Source: Polaromonas sp. JS666
Lineage (GTDB): Bacteria > Pseudomonadota > Gammaproteobacteria > Burkholderiales > Burkholderiaceae_C
Direction: 5' to 3'
Assembly: GCF_000013865.1 (NCBI RefSeq)
Contig: NC_007948.1
Coordinates: 124,001-188,000 of the forward strand
DNA: 64,000 nt
Each line of letters begins with the position of its first letter. Position 1 is the stretch's first letter. Both the position numbers and the translations under genes were made by a program. The notes beneath the pieces are model-generated. The model had not been told where the DNA came from. It worked only from the letters and a program-made list of their open reading frames with translations, and ran no database searches. This document shows positions 38,917 to 47,454 of this stretch, piece after piece.

Positions 38917-39594
38917 ATGCCCCCCCGTAGCTCCGTCACCGTCAACCGTGCCGTACCTGCCGCTGCAAAAATCAGTGCGCTCAAAGCCGGCCCGGCCAGG
39001 GTTTCCTTCAAGGTGCAGATGTTGCAGGCGCGCGAGGAGGCGATTGTCCAGGCCACCAATCGCCTGCTGGCCGAAAAAGGCTTCGACCTGATGACGGTTG
39101 ACGAGGTTGCCGCCGAAGTCGGTATTGCCAAGGCCAGTCTTTACAAGCACTTTTCCAGCAAGGAAGACCTCGCGGCGGCCGCCATGGTGCGGGTGTTGGG
39201 GCATGCCCGGACGTTTCTGGCCGGGCTGGCCGCCGACGCGCGGCCGATCGAGCAGCTCAAGGCCGTGGTGCGCTGGATGATGCAGATGCGGCTGGCCGGC
39301 GAGATGCCCTCCCTGCCCAGCCAGAACTCCAGCCTGCGTGCGGCGCTGATGGCCAACAAGGCCTATCTTGACGGGTTGATGGTGATCAGCGACCAGATCG
39401 GCGGCTGGATTGAACAGGCGCAGCAGGATGGCAGTCTGAACCCGGCCTTGCCCCCCATTCTGGTGCTCTACACGCTCTATGCGCGGGCCTGCGACCCGGT
39501 GCTGGAGTTTCTGAAGGCCGGTGGACAGCACAGCGACGCGGAGATCGTCGAGCTGGTGGTGGGCACCTGTTTCGAGGGGTTGAGCAGTCGGTAA
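38917..39594 (+). CDS. TetR/AcrR-family transcriptional regulator
   Basis: A 225-residue regulator with a TetR HTH at about 45-90 (LAEKGFDLMTVDEVAAEVGI followed by AKASLYKHFSSKEDL) and a helical ligand domain. The N terminus is an Ala/Pro/basic extension of about 40 residues, longer than usual. ATG 38917 is chosen over a GTG further upstream at 38860. It is divergent from the exported protein gene at 38713, a possible target. Confidence 0.85.
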   Translation: MPPRSSVTVNRAVPAAAKISALKAGPARVSFKVQMLQAREEAIVQATNRLLAEKGFDLMTVDEVAAEVGIAKASLYKHFSSKEDLAAAAMVRVLGHARTFLAGLAADARPIEQLKAVVRWMMQMRLAGEMPSLPSQNSSLRAALMANKAYLDGLMVISDQIGGWIEQAQQDGSLNPALPPILVLYTLYARACDPVLEFLKAGGQHSDAEIVELVVGTCFEGLSSR

Positions 39595-39886
39595 CCACGC
39601 CTGTGCAGCTGTGCCAGCGCCCGATTCGCCTGACATTGCATAACCTTTCTTGCGTGACCTTTCGGGCGTCACTGCTGTCCCGCAGGTGGGGGCTATTTTC
39701 ATGTTGGGAAAGATTCGATGGGGGCACTGCGCTTGAAGCCATGAACATTGCATCACACAGGAAACTCTTGCGGCTTCAGCCCGCATCCGCGCCTCGGCCC
39801 GAGATGCGGGCGGTGTGGCCCTGTCATGCGCCGGCTACCGACGTGACCTCCCATGTGCCTCTTTCGCGACCGGTTGTCGTCCTGCC

Positions 39887-42487
39887 ATGAGCCGGCAGGT
39901 AGTGCCCGCTGAACCGCCCTCCATCAACCGCCAGCGCGCTGCCGCGGGCATGGCGGGGCTGGCACTGGCGGTGGGGCTGGTGTTCACCGGGCTGGGCGCG
40001 TTCTGGGTGCATGACAGCATCCAGGCCGAAGCCAGGGCGCGCTTTGGTCGCCAGGTGGACCGTCTCCAGTCCGATGTGGAAAATCGCCTGAACGCGCCCT
40101 TGGTGGGCCTGCGGGGCGCCGCCGGTGTCTATGCGGCCAGCCATTCGGTAGAGCGTGCTGAATTCCGTGCCTACGTGGAGTCCCTGCAGCTGCAGCGCGA
40201 TTTCCCCGGTGTGCGCGGCTACGGCTTCCTGGCATGGATGCTGCGTGATGACCTGGGCCGCTTCGTCAGCGCGGAACGGGGCGATGGCGCACCCGCCTTT
40301 TCTGTCAATGCGGCCGGCAGTGCACCCGACCTTTACGTGGTGAAATACATCGAGCCGGAGGCCGACAACCACCCCTTGCTCGGTGAGGACCTGGGCGCCG
40401 ACGCTGTGCGTCGCGAAGCCATCGAAGGAGCCCTCGCCACCGGCATGCCGACACTGAGCAAAGCGGTCATGTTGTCGGGAGCGTCCCGGCAGGAGCGCGG
40501 GTTTGTCTACCTGCTGCCGGTTTTCCGCACCGGCACCGACCCCTCCACGCCGGCGCAACGCCGCGCGGCCCTGGTGGGGTTGCTGTTTGCGCCTCTGGCG
40601 GTGGGCGAGGTCATGAGTGGTGCGGTTGCGGCTGTGCAGGGGCAGGCGGACTTCGAACTCTTTGACGGTGCCAGGGCCACGGCGGATCAGCTGATTTATG
40701 ACTTTGACGGGCACCTGGCCGCCGTCAGGGGCGAGATTGGCCCGGCGCACTATGCCGACCGCCTGCTTCACGCGTCACGTGCCATTTCAGCCGGTGGGCG
40801 CACCCTCACGCTGCATGTCAGCTCGACAGCCGCTTTCGAGGCGCAAGCCGCGAGCCCCTTGCCGGCCCTGCTGGGCCTGGGCGGCGCAGCGCTGAGCCTG
40901 TTGCTGGCGATCTGCATCTGGCTGCTTGGCAGCAGCCGGGCGCGAGCCCTGGCTGCGGCCCAGCGCATGACCCTCAGCCTGGCCCATGAGCAGCAGCGTC
41001 TGCTCAGCATGGTGGAAGGTACCAATGTCGGAACCTGGGAGTGGAATGTGCAGACCGGCGAGATCCGCCTGGACGAGCGCTGGGCCGGAATCATCGGCTA
41101 CACGCTGGGCGAGTTGCAACCGGTCAGCATCCAGACCTGGCGCGGCCAGTCGCACCCCGATGACCTGGCACGTTCCGATGCGTTGCTGGAGCAGCATTTT
41201 GCCGGGCAGACCTCCTACTATGACTTCGAGGCGCGCATGCGCCACAAGGATGGCCGCTGGGTCTGGGTGTTGGTGCGGGGCCGGGTCTCGGCGTGGACCG
41301 ATCGCCGCAGGCCCGCCCTGATGGCGGGCACCCTGATGGACATCACCGAGCGCCAGATGGCCCAGCTGGCTCTGCGCAACAGCGAGGAACATTTCCGTCA
41401 GCTCTATGAGACCAGCCTGGACGGCATTTTGCAGACCCGGCCCGATGGACAGGTGCTGCATGCCAACCCGGCCGCCTGCGAGCTGTTTGGCATGAGCCTG
41501 GACGAACTGCGGCAGCGTGGCCGGCACGGCCTGGTCGACCCCGGCGACGCGCGCCTGGAGCCGTTGCTGGAGGAGCGCCAGCGCGAAGGCAAAGCTTACG
41601 GCGAACTCCGGATGCTGCGCAGTGACGGTTCCTATTTCGAGTGCGAACTGTCATCATCGATGTACCTCGACCAGGGCAATCAGGCCTGCGCCAACATTGT
41701 TTTGCGCGACATCACCGTGCGCAAGCGCTCGGAGGCGCGCATCACGGAACTCAATACCGAGCTGGAGCAGCGGGTCAAGCGGCGTACCGCGCAGCTGGAA
41801 GCGTCCAACCGGGATTTGCAGGAGTTTGCCCATTCGGTGGCGCATGACCTGCGCCAGCCCATCATTGCCATTGGCGGCTTCAGCGGTTTGCTCGAACGCA
41901 TGGTGACAGACCCGCATGGCAAACATTACCTCGCGCGCATCAAGGCTGGCGTCCAGCAGGCGGGTGAGTTGACCGAGGCCCTGCTCGCGCTGGCCAACCT
42001 GTCGCGCGTGCAGTTGCGTCCGCAGGCGGTGGACCTCAGCGCCATTGCGCGCAGCGTGATGGACAACCTGCAGCAGCAAGACAGCAGACGCGTGGCCAGC
42101 ATCTGCATCGAGGGCAACCTGGTGGTGCAGGCCGATCCCATGCTGCTCCGGCTGGTCATGGAAGAGCTGTTGGGCAACGCCTGGAAATTCACCTCGCGGC
42201 AGAGCTGCACCGAAATCAGCTTTGGCGTGCGCGAGGTGGCGGTGGGTGAGGTCGCCCAGACCGTCTATGAGGTCAGGGACAACGGGGTCGGTTTCGAGAT
42301 GGCACACGCCGGCAAGCTGTTTCGCAGCTTCCAGCGCCTGCACTCGCAGGTGGATTTTCCCGGTGTGGGGGTGGGCCTGGCCAACATCCGCAGAATCATC
42401 GTGCGCCATGGCGGGCAAATCTGGGCCCAGTCGGCCATTGGCCAGGGTGCCAGCTTCTGTTTCACGCTCGCATATCCCCGGCCTTGA
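39887..42487 (+). CDS. CHASE-domain sensor histidine kinase
   Basis: An 866-residue membrane kinase: helix (about 18-40), extracytoplasmic CHASE domain (about 55-300; FPGVRGYGFLAWM), second helix (324-348), two PAS/PAC modules (about 371-488 and 500-614), HisKA with His653 in SVAHDLRQPI and HATPase_c (about 751-864; EELLGNAWKF, DNGVGF, GVGVGL). No receiver. CHASE domains bind small ligands such as cytokinin-like molecules in some species. Its coiled linker and kinase core closely resemble those of the larger kinase 1.8 kb upstream, suggesting duplication. Confidence 0.88.
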   Translation: MSRQVVPAEPPSINRQRAAAGMAGLALAVGLVFTGLGAFWVHDSIQAEARARFGRQVDRLQSDVENRLNAPLVGLRGAAGVYAASHSVERAEFRAYVESLQLQRDFPGVRGYGFLAWMLRDDLGRFVSAERGDGAPAFSVNAAGSAPDLYVVKYIEPEADNHPLLGEDLGADAVRREAIEGALATGMPTLSKAVMLSGASRQERGFVYLLPVFRTGTDPSTPAQRRAALVGLLFAPLAVGEVMSGAVAAVQGQADFELFDGARATADQLIYDFDGHLAAVRGEIGPAHYADRLLHASRAISAGGRTLTLHVSSTAAFEAQAASPLPALLGLGGAALSLLLAICIWLLGSSRARALAAAQRMTLSLAHEQQRLLSMVEGTNVGTWEWNVQTGEIRLDERWAGIIGYTLGELQPVSIQTWRGQSHPDDLARSDALLEQHFAGQTSYYDFEARMRHKDGRWVWVLVRGRVSAWTDRRRPALMAGTLMDITERQMAQLALRNSEEHFRQLYETSLDGILQTRPDGQVLHANPAACELFGMSLDELRQRGRHGLVDPGDARLEPLLEERQREGKAYGELRMLRSDGSYFECELSSSMYLDQGNQACANIVLRDITVRKRSEARITELNTELEQRVKRRTAQLEASNRDLQEFAHSVAHDLRQPIIAIGGFSGLLERMVTDPHGKHYLARIKAGVQQAGELTEALLALANLSRVQLRPQAVDLSAIARSVMDNLQQQDSRRVASICIEGNLVVQADPMLLRLVMEELLGNAWKFTSRQSCTEISFGVREVAVGEVAQTVYEVRDNGVGFEMAHAGKLFRSFQRLHSQVDFPGVGVGLANIRRIIVRHGGQIWAQSAIGQGASFCFTLAYPRP

Positions 42488-42513
42488 GCGGGCTGGGGAT
42501 GCCGGCTTGAAGT

Positions 42514-42530
42514 GCTATCAATTGTGTAGC
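42514..42530. repeat. AT-rich GCTAT palindromic intergenic repeat, copy b
   Basis: GCTATCAATTGTGTAGC lies between two convergent genes and pairs GCTA with TAGC. It resembles copy a in length, position and ends. Confidence 0.35.
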
Positions 42531-42532
42531 TT

Positions 42533-43402
42533 TCAATCCTTGGAAAAAGAGGGCGGTCCAATTTCGATCAGCAAATCGGGCTTGAACGCCAACTGCTCGC
42601 CTTTGCGCGCATAGCCCAGCGGGTTGGCCATTACGCGGCAACCGTCCTTCACGTAATCAACCGGGCAATGCAGGTGGCCATGCAGCCACAGATCCGCGCC
42701 GGCAAACAGCTCGTCCAGCGAATTGCAAAATCCCGCCGTGCCCGGCACCAGGCCATAGCGTGGGTCAGCACTGAGCAGGCTGGGAGCAAAGTGTGTGATC
42801 ACTACGGTGGGCCCGGCAAAGGGTGCCGACAGCGCCTGCCGCAGCCAGGCCTGGCTTTTCAGGCCTTCTTCACGGACGGCATCGGCCAGCATGGGCTGAC
42901 CGCCGCGGAAGGCATGGTGCCTGTTCAGGTAAAAATTGGCCGCGCGAAAGGCTTTTTCGCGGGCCTTGAGCAGCGCTTCCTCCGTCACCGGCCCCGAGCG
43001 CGCCGCGGCGATGCCCAGCGCATCAAAATCGGTCCACAGCGTGCAGCCGACAAAGCGCACGCCCTGCAGCACAACGGTGTCACGCTCCAGCCAGACCATG
43101 CCCAGCCGCTCGCAGGTTTCCCGCAGCCGCGCTTCGGTCTCATCAAAATCCAGCCCGTCGTATTCGTGATTGCCGGGCAGGAAAAACACCGGTGTCGGCC
43201 AGCCGGCGCCGCCCTGGCTGACCGGCAATGGCGAAAACCGCGCCAGGCCAAAATCGCCGATGTTCAGGCTGCCCAGTTGCGAGCCATTCTGGTACGAGCC
43301 GATGTCGCCGGCCAGCACCAGCAGGTCGGCGCCGGGCAGGGGCTGCGCCCTGAAATGGGGATCGGATTCGAGATGCAGGTCGGACAGGAGCTGGATGTTC
43401 AC
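42533..43402 (-). CDS. Calcineurin-like metallophosphoesterase
   Basis: About 289 residues with the metal-binding blocks in order: LSDLHLE, LAGDIGS, LPGNHEYD, ITHFAPS and GHLHCPVDY. These are complete for a two-metal phosphoesterase acting on phosphodiesters or monoesters; the substrate is unknown. The family normally starts right before the first block, so GTG 43402 (VNIQLLSDLHLE) is preferred to ATG 43468, which would add 22 residues without a clear function. The ribosome site is weak in both cases. Confidence 0.82.
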   Translation of the reverse strand: MNIQLLSDLHLESDPHFRAQPLPGADLLVLAGDIGSYQNGSQLGSLNIGDFGLARFSPLPVSQGGAGWPTPVFFLPGNHEYDGLDFDETEARLRETCERLGMVWLERDTVVLQGVRFVGCTLWTDFDALGIAAARSGPVTEEALLKAREKAFRAANFYLNRHHAFRGGQPMLADAVREEGLKSQAWLRQALSAPFAGPTVVITHFAPSLLSADPRYGLVPGTAGFCNSLDELFAGADLWLHGHLHCPVDYVKDGCRVMANPLGYARKGEQLAFKPDLLIEIGPPSFSKD

Positions 43403-43509
43403 CGGGTGATTGTGCGGTAAGAGCGCTGCCCCTCGCCATTGCCCCCGCCATGTGTGCACCGCGGTCATGAGCTTGGGCTTGAAAAAAGCGTGCCGGGTGA
43501 TAGGCTGGC

Positions 43510-43541
43510 TCTTTCACTCTTTCACTCTTTCACTCTTTCTT
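43510..43541. repeat. 8-bp tandem repeat (TCTTTCAC x3 plus a partial copy)
   Basis: Three perfect TCTTTCAC units occupy 43510-43533 and a degenerate fourth follows to 43541. The tract ends 47 bp before the start codon of the VOC gene, within its likely promoter or leader. Confidence 0.8.
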
Positions 43542-43588
43542 CATTTCTCTACGCCTGAAGCGTCAAAGCCATCACCGGAGAAGCTGCC

Positions 43589-44011
43589 ATGAAACCGCGC
43601 ATTACCCTGATCACCCTGGCCGTCGACGACCTGCAGGCCTCCCTGGCCTTCTACCGCGACGGGCTCGGACTGGCCACGCAGGGCATCGTGGGCGAGCAGT
43701 TCGAACACGGTGCGGTCGCCTTTTTTGACCTGCAGTCCGGGTTCAAGCTGGCGCTGTGGCCGCGCGATTCGCTGGCGCATGACACCGGCCTGGCCAAATC
43801 GGCGCGCAGTGCCACCGAGTTTTCGATCGGGCACAACGTGGCGACACGGGAAGAAGTGGACGCGGTGATGGACCAGGCACGGCGGGCGGGCGCGAAAATC
43901 GTCAAGCCAGCCCAGTCCGCGTTCTGGGGCGGCTACGCCGGCTATTTCCAGGATCCGGACGGCCACCTGTGGGAGATCGCCTGGAATCCCCAGTTCGGTC
44001 TTGCAGATTAG
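43589..44011 (+). CDS. VOC superfamily protein (glyoxalase-like)
   Basis: A 140-residue VOC protein: ITLITLAVDDLQASLAFYRD opens the fold, then GAVAFFDLQSGFKLALWPR, FSIGHNVATREEVDAVMDQA and GYAGYFQDPDGHLWEIAWNP with the C-terminal metal-type Glu. It resembles the YaeR/PhnB-like group of unknown substrate. GGAGAAG precedes the ATG. An 8-bp tandem repeat lies in its leader. Confidence 0.82.
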   Translation: MKPRITLITLAVDDLQASLAFYRDGLGLATQGIVGEQFEHGAVAFFDLQSGFKLALWPRDSLAHDTGLAKSARSATEFSIGHNVATREEVDAVMDQARRAGAKIVKPAQSAFWGGYAGYFQDPDGHLWEIAWNPQFGLAD

Positions 44012-44117
44012 GGTTGTGTGTGGGCCGTGCCTGGCAGGGCCCGTCACCCCGGGTCATGTCCGGCCGCGCGGCAAACTATGCGGGTTTTGCATGGACATGG
44101 CCTGGATGCGGCTTGTA

Positions 44118-44145
44118 AACCTAGGGAAAACCCTTAATCTAGGTT
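44118..44145. promoter_or_regulatory. Nested inverted repeats upstream of a small gene
   Basis: AACCTAG (44118-44124) pairs with CTAGGTT (44139-44145), and AGGG-AAAA-CCCT (44123-44134) lies inside. The block ends 37 bp before the small gene at 44183 and may be an operator or part of its promoter. Confidence 0.4.
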
Positions 44146-44182
44146 CATTGCAACTTTCTCGCCCCTTTGGGCGACCTCGAAC

Positions 44183-44359
44183 ATGTACACCCTGATTTCC
44201 CTGATCGTCCGTTTTTTGCCCTCGGCGCAGGGCGCTGCCCCGGTCCATGGGGTGGCGCACAACCTGATGGAGCGTGCCGAATCGCGTGCCGGCCGGCATC
44301 CGCACCAGGCGCAGGAGCTGCGCGACGCCGCCCGTGCCTATCTCAGCGTGATTCGCTGA
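44183..44359 (+). CDS. Small 58-residue hypothetical protein
   Basis: The reading frame starts with MYTLISLIVRFLPSAQG and continues through NLMERAESRAGRHPHQ to the end AYLSVIR. The N terminus is weakly hydrophobic and the remainder looks like an amphipathic helix with regular Glu/Arg/Ala spacing. It is preceded by a nested palindrome and has normal codon use with G/C third positions. It is too short for confident family placement; the conserved-looking composition and tidy upstream signal favour a real gene. Confidence 0.55.
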   Translation: MYTLISLIVRFLPSAQGAAPVHGVAHNLMERAESRAGRHPHQAQELRDAARAYLSVIR

Positions 44360-44409
44360 AGCCGCCGCAGGCCCGGGCGGGGCCGCGTGCCGCGTTGTTG
44401 CTGCGTCCG

Positions 44410-45420
44410 TTAAAGCTTGACGCCTGCGCCTTTCACGGCCGGAGCCAGCACGGACACCTGCTCCTTGACAAAGCCGGTGAAGGCCGCGCTGCTGACCGGG
44501 CTGGTGGAAATGCCCAGGTCCAGCATTTTCTTTTTGATCTCGCTGCTGGCCAGTATCTCGTTGCACGCGGTATTGAGCCGCGTCACCAGGTCGGCGGGCA
44601 GGTTGGCCGGCCCGCTCAGGCCAAAAAAGTTGTCCAGCACCAGCTTGCGGTAACCAAACTCGACCACGCTGGGCACATCGGGCACCAGGGGTGAGCGATT
44701 CGCCGAGGTCACGGCCAGCGGCACCAGCTGGCCGCTCTTGAAGTAGGGCACAAAGGCGGTCAGCACATCAATGCCGATGGGGATCACACCGGCGAGCAGG
44801 TCGGTCGTCATCGGCGCCCCGCCGCGGTAGGGAATGTGCACCAGGTTCACGCCCATGGCTTTTTTCATCAGCTCACCGTAGATGTGGCCAATGGACGCCG
44901 GGCCGCCCGAGCCAAAGTCGAGCCGGCCGGCCTTGCGCGCCTGGGCTTCCACATCGGTGATGGTCTTGATCGGGGCGGCCGGGTTGGCCATCACCACGCA
45001 GGGCGCGTTGCCGATCAGCGCAATATGGGTAAAGCCGGCCACCGGGTCGTAGGGCTGCTTTTCCAGTGCAAAGGGGCCAATGGAAATCGGCGTGGAATTG
45101 CTCAGCATCAGGGTGTAGCCGTCGGCGGGCGCCTGCGTGACCACCAACCCGCCCACGCTGCCACCGGCGCCGGGCCGGTTGTCCACCACCACCGCCTGGC
45201 CGAGTTTTTTGCCCAGCTGTTCTGCCATGACCCGGGCCACGATGTCGCTGGCGCCCCCGGCAGGGAAGGTGACCACGATCTTGATCGGCTTGTCAGGCCA
45301 GGCGGCGAGCGCCGGCAGCGCCACGCTGGCAGCGCCGGCGGCCAGCACCTTCAGGGCGGTGCGGCGCGGAAGCCGCGTCGTGGAAGAGGCGAGGGTGGCG
45401 GGCAAGAGGGGGCAAGGCAT
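44410..45420 (-). CDS. Bug/TctC-family periplasmic solute-binding protein
   Basis: A 336-residue exported protein with a twin-arginine-like signal (RRTALKVLAAGAASVALPAL) and family hallmarks WPDKPIKIVVTFPAGGASD, VVVDNRPGAGGSVGG and HIPYRGGAPMTTDLLAG. ATG 45420 is preceded by AGGAG; an upstream start at 45462 is less suitable. It lies downstream of a LysR gene on the same strand. No TctA/TctB membrane proteins are nearby. Confidence 0.9.
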   Translation of the reverse strand: MPCPLLPATLASSTTRLPRRTALKVLAAGAASVALPALAAWPDKPIKIVVTFPAGGASDIVARVMAEQLGKKLGQAVVVDNRPGAGGSVGGLVVTQAPADGYTLMLSNSTPISIGPFALEKQPYDPVAGFTHIALIGNAPCVVMANPAAPIKTITDVEAQARKAGRLDFGSGGPASIGHIYGELMKKAMGVNLVHIPYRGGAPMTTDLLAGVIPIGIDVLTAFVPYFKSGQLVPLAVTSANRSPLVPDVPSVVEFGYRKLVLDNFFGLSGPANLPADLVTRLNTACNEILASSEIKKKMLDLGISTSPVSSAAFTGFVKEQVSVLAPAVKGAGVKL

Positions 45421-45669
45421 GGCGGGCTCCTGAAAACAGTGGGTGTACAAAACTGTATGCAAAAAACATGCCCCGGCCTGCCGAGGCCTTGCTGCTGAAC
45501 GTTGGAGGGCGTCCCGGTGCGGCTATTTCGCTACCAATGAAACAGCTGGATTCCCCGATATTACTGGGCTGTGGCCGTGTTTTGTCCCCAAAGAGATGCG
45601 AGAAGTGGCGAGAAGGGGCGGCACATGCCTTCTGCACCAGTTCATCAACGCCGGCGCCCGCGCCCGATG

Positions 45670-46626
45670 TCAATTCGAAAAGGCCTTGTCGGCCGCCCGC
45701 AGGACCGCCTCGCGCAGCCACACATGGGCGCCGCGTTGTTGCGAGCGGCGATGCCACACCGCATCCACATGCACCGCCGACACGTCAAAGGGCAGGGGAC
45801 GCAGCACCAACTGCTCAGCGATACCGGTGACGCGCACAAAATGGCGCGGCAACACCGTCAGGAGGTTGGAGTTGGCCACCACCCGCCCCGCCGTGAAGAA
45901 CTGGTTGACGGTTAGCACCACCTGACGTTCTCTTCCCAGCGAGGCCAGCGACTCATCAATAAAGCCATAGGGCCGGCCTGAAAAACTGACCAGCATGTGC
46001 CGCGCGGCGCAGAAGCGGTCGAGCGTCAGGGGCCCGCTGGCCAGCGGGTGCCCCTTGCGCATCACGCAGACATACTCGCCGTCATACAGTCGCCGATGCT
46101 GGAAGGGCATGGGCTCGCCGCTCTGGGCGTGGGCCGTCAGGTCGGCCAGCACCGAGGGGAAATAGCCGACGGCCAGATCGCAGGCTTGCTCGTCCAACAG
46201 GCGCCGCGGGTCGCGCGTGGTCAGCGGTATCACCCGCATCGACACCCCCGGCGCCTCCTGCTCCAGCGTCTCGATCAGCCCTGGTATCAGTTCGGCTGCC
46301 GTGGCATCGGCCATGGCCAGCACAAAGGTGGTGGTGGCTTGGCCGGGCACAAATTCGTCGGGGATCAGCGATTCCTGCAGCCGCTGCAGGGCTTCCCGCA
46401 CCGCCGGCCAGATGGCGCGCGCGCGGGGCGTGGGCGCCATGCCCTGACCGCTGCGCTGCACCAACTCGTCTCCCAGCGTCTCGCGCAGGCGGCGTAGCGC
46501 ATTGCTCACGGCCGGCTGGGTCAGCGACAGATTGCGCGCCGCCCGTGTCAGGCTGCGTTCGGCCATGACCTCGTCAAACACGCGCAGGAGGTTCAGATCG
46601 AGGGTACGGAAGTTGGTTGGGTTCAA
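45670..46626 (-). CDS. LysR-family regulator (NodD/NahR-like) with TTG start
   Basis: About 318 residues. The wHTH (LDLNLLRVFDEVMAERSLTR, then LSLTQPAVSNALRRLRETLG) is that of the NodD/NahR/LinR subgroup, whose effectors are often aromatic. The start is placed at TTG 46626 because AAGGAG stands six bases before it and the wHTH begins ten residues later. Upstream ATGs at 46659 and 46698 would put that ribosome site inside the coding region. It is followed on the same strand, 249 bp later, by the Bug binding protein, its likely target. Confidence 0.8.
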   Translation of the reverse strand: MNPTNFRTLDLNLLRVFDEVMAERSLTRAARNLSLTQPAVSNALRRLRETLGDELVQRSGQGMAPTPRARAIWPAVREALQRLQESLIPDEFVPGQATTTFVLAMADATAAELIPGLIETLEQEAPGVSMRVIPLTTRDPRRLLDEQACDLAVGYFPSVLADLTAHAQSGEPMPFQHRRLYDGEYVCVMRKGHPLASGPLTLDRFCAARHMLVSFSGRPYGFIDESLASLGRERQVVLTVNQFFTAGRVVANSNLLTVLPRHFVRVTGIAEQLVLRPLPFDVSAVHVDAVWHRRSQQRGAHVWLREAVLRAADKAFSN

Positions 46627-46632
46627 GGGGCG

Positions 46633-46638
46633 CTCCTT
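46633..46638 (-). promoter_or_regulatory. Shine-Dalgarno AAGGAG that decides the LysR start
   Basis: On the - strand AAGGAG is followed by CGCCCC and TTG. The six-base spacing is ideal, supporting initiation at TTG 46626. Confidence 0.5.
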
Positions 46639-46801
46639 CGTCAGCGGGCCAGGTGGCATGGTTTGGATCGACTTGTATATCACCATTGTGAATGACATTC
46701 ATCATAAAGATAAAGTTGAACAACATTAGTAATTACCCTAATATTCTCCTACCCGCTGCCAATCTTGCCAGTCGGGCAGTTAACCAACGGAGGAGTTCGC
46801 C

Positions 46802-47311
46802 ATGACCAGCTTTGTCAATATCAAGTATTCCAACCAGCACCCCGGCGTTGCCCGTGTTGAGTCGGCCATTGATGCCGCCAGGCAGCTGCGTCAGGGATTC
46901 TCCGGCACGCGCGGCCTGGCCACGCTGCTGCTCTCCGCCATGGCGGCTGCGGTCATGGTGGTCGCCTACCAGGTGATGGACAGCGTCACTGAAGGCCATC
47001 TGCTGGTCATGTGGATCGCGCTCTGGGCCGCGGCTTTCGCTGCGCTGGCGCTGTTTGCGGGCACCGCGCGCCGGCTGGCCACCCAGCTGAAAACCGGTCT
47101 GGCAGACTGGTCGCAAAGCCTGGCACAGGCCCGCGCCGACCAGCGCATGTGGGCTGCGGCCAGGAACGACTCCCGCGTGATGGCCGACCTGCAGGCCGCC
47201 ATGTCGCGTCAAGAAGCCGCAGCTGAGGCCGCGACACCGGCCACGGCCGCAGAGCGCACCGTGAAACTGGGCAGCTCGGTGATGCGTGCTTACCAGCGCA
47301 ACTACATTTGA
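46802..47311 (+). CDS. Hypothetical inner-membrane protein with two helices
   Basis: A 169-residue protein with two membrane helices (about 38-60 and 68-87) and a cytoplasmic helical tail ending TVKLGSSVMRAYQRNYI. I do not recognise a named family. GGAGGAG precedes the ATG, implying good translation. The gene stands alone and is followed by a strong terminator. Confidence 0.7.
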   Translation: MTSFVNIKYSNQHPGVARVESAIDAARQLRQGFSGTRGLATLLLSAMAAAVMVVAYQVMDSVTEGHLLVMWIALWAAAFAALALFAGTARRLATQLKTGLADWSQSLAQARADQRMWAAARNDSRVMADLQAAMSRQEAAAEAATPATAAERTVKLGSSVMRAYQRNYI

Positions 47312-47345
47312 GCTGAGCCCGGGCCGCTGGACGGCCACTTCATGG

Positions 47346-47377
47346 AAAAAAAGCCACCTCATGAGGTGGCTTTTTTT
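47346..47377. terminator. Bidirectional rho-independent terminator
   Basis: GCCACCTCATGAGGTGGC (47353-47370) is a perfect palindrome flanked by seven A on the left and seven T on the right, so it can end transcription of the + strand membrane protein gene and of pckG from the - strand. Confidence 0.92.
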
Positions 47378-47454
47378 CGTCTGGCTCCAGCTTGTCGAAA
47401 CGTCAAAGTGCCAGAGACAGCCCGGGCGCCAAGGCGCCCGGGCGCGGGCGGATG

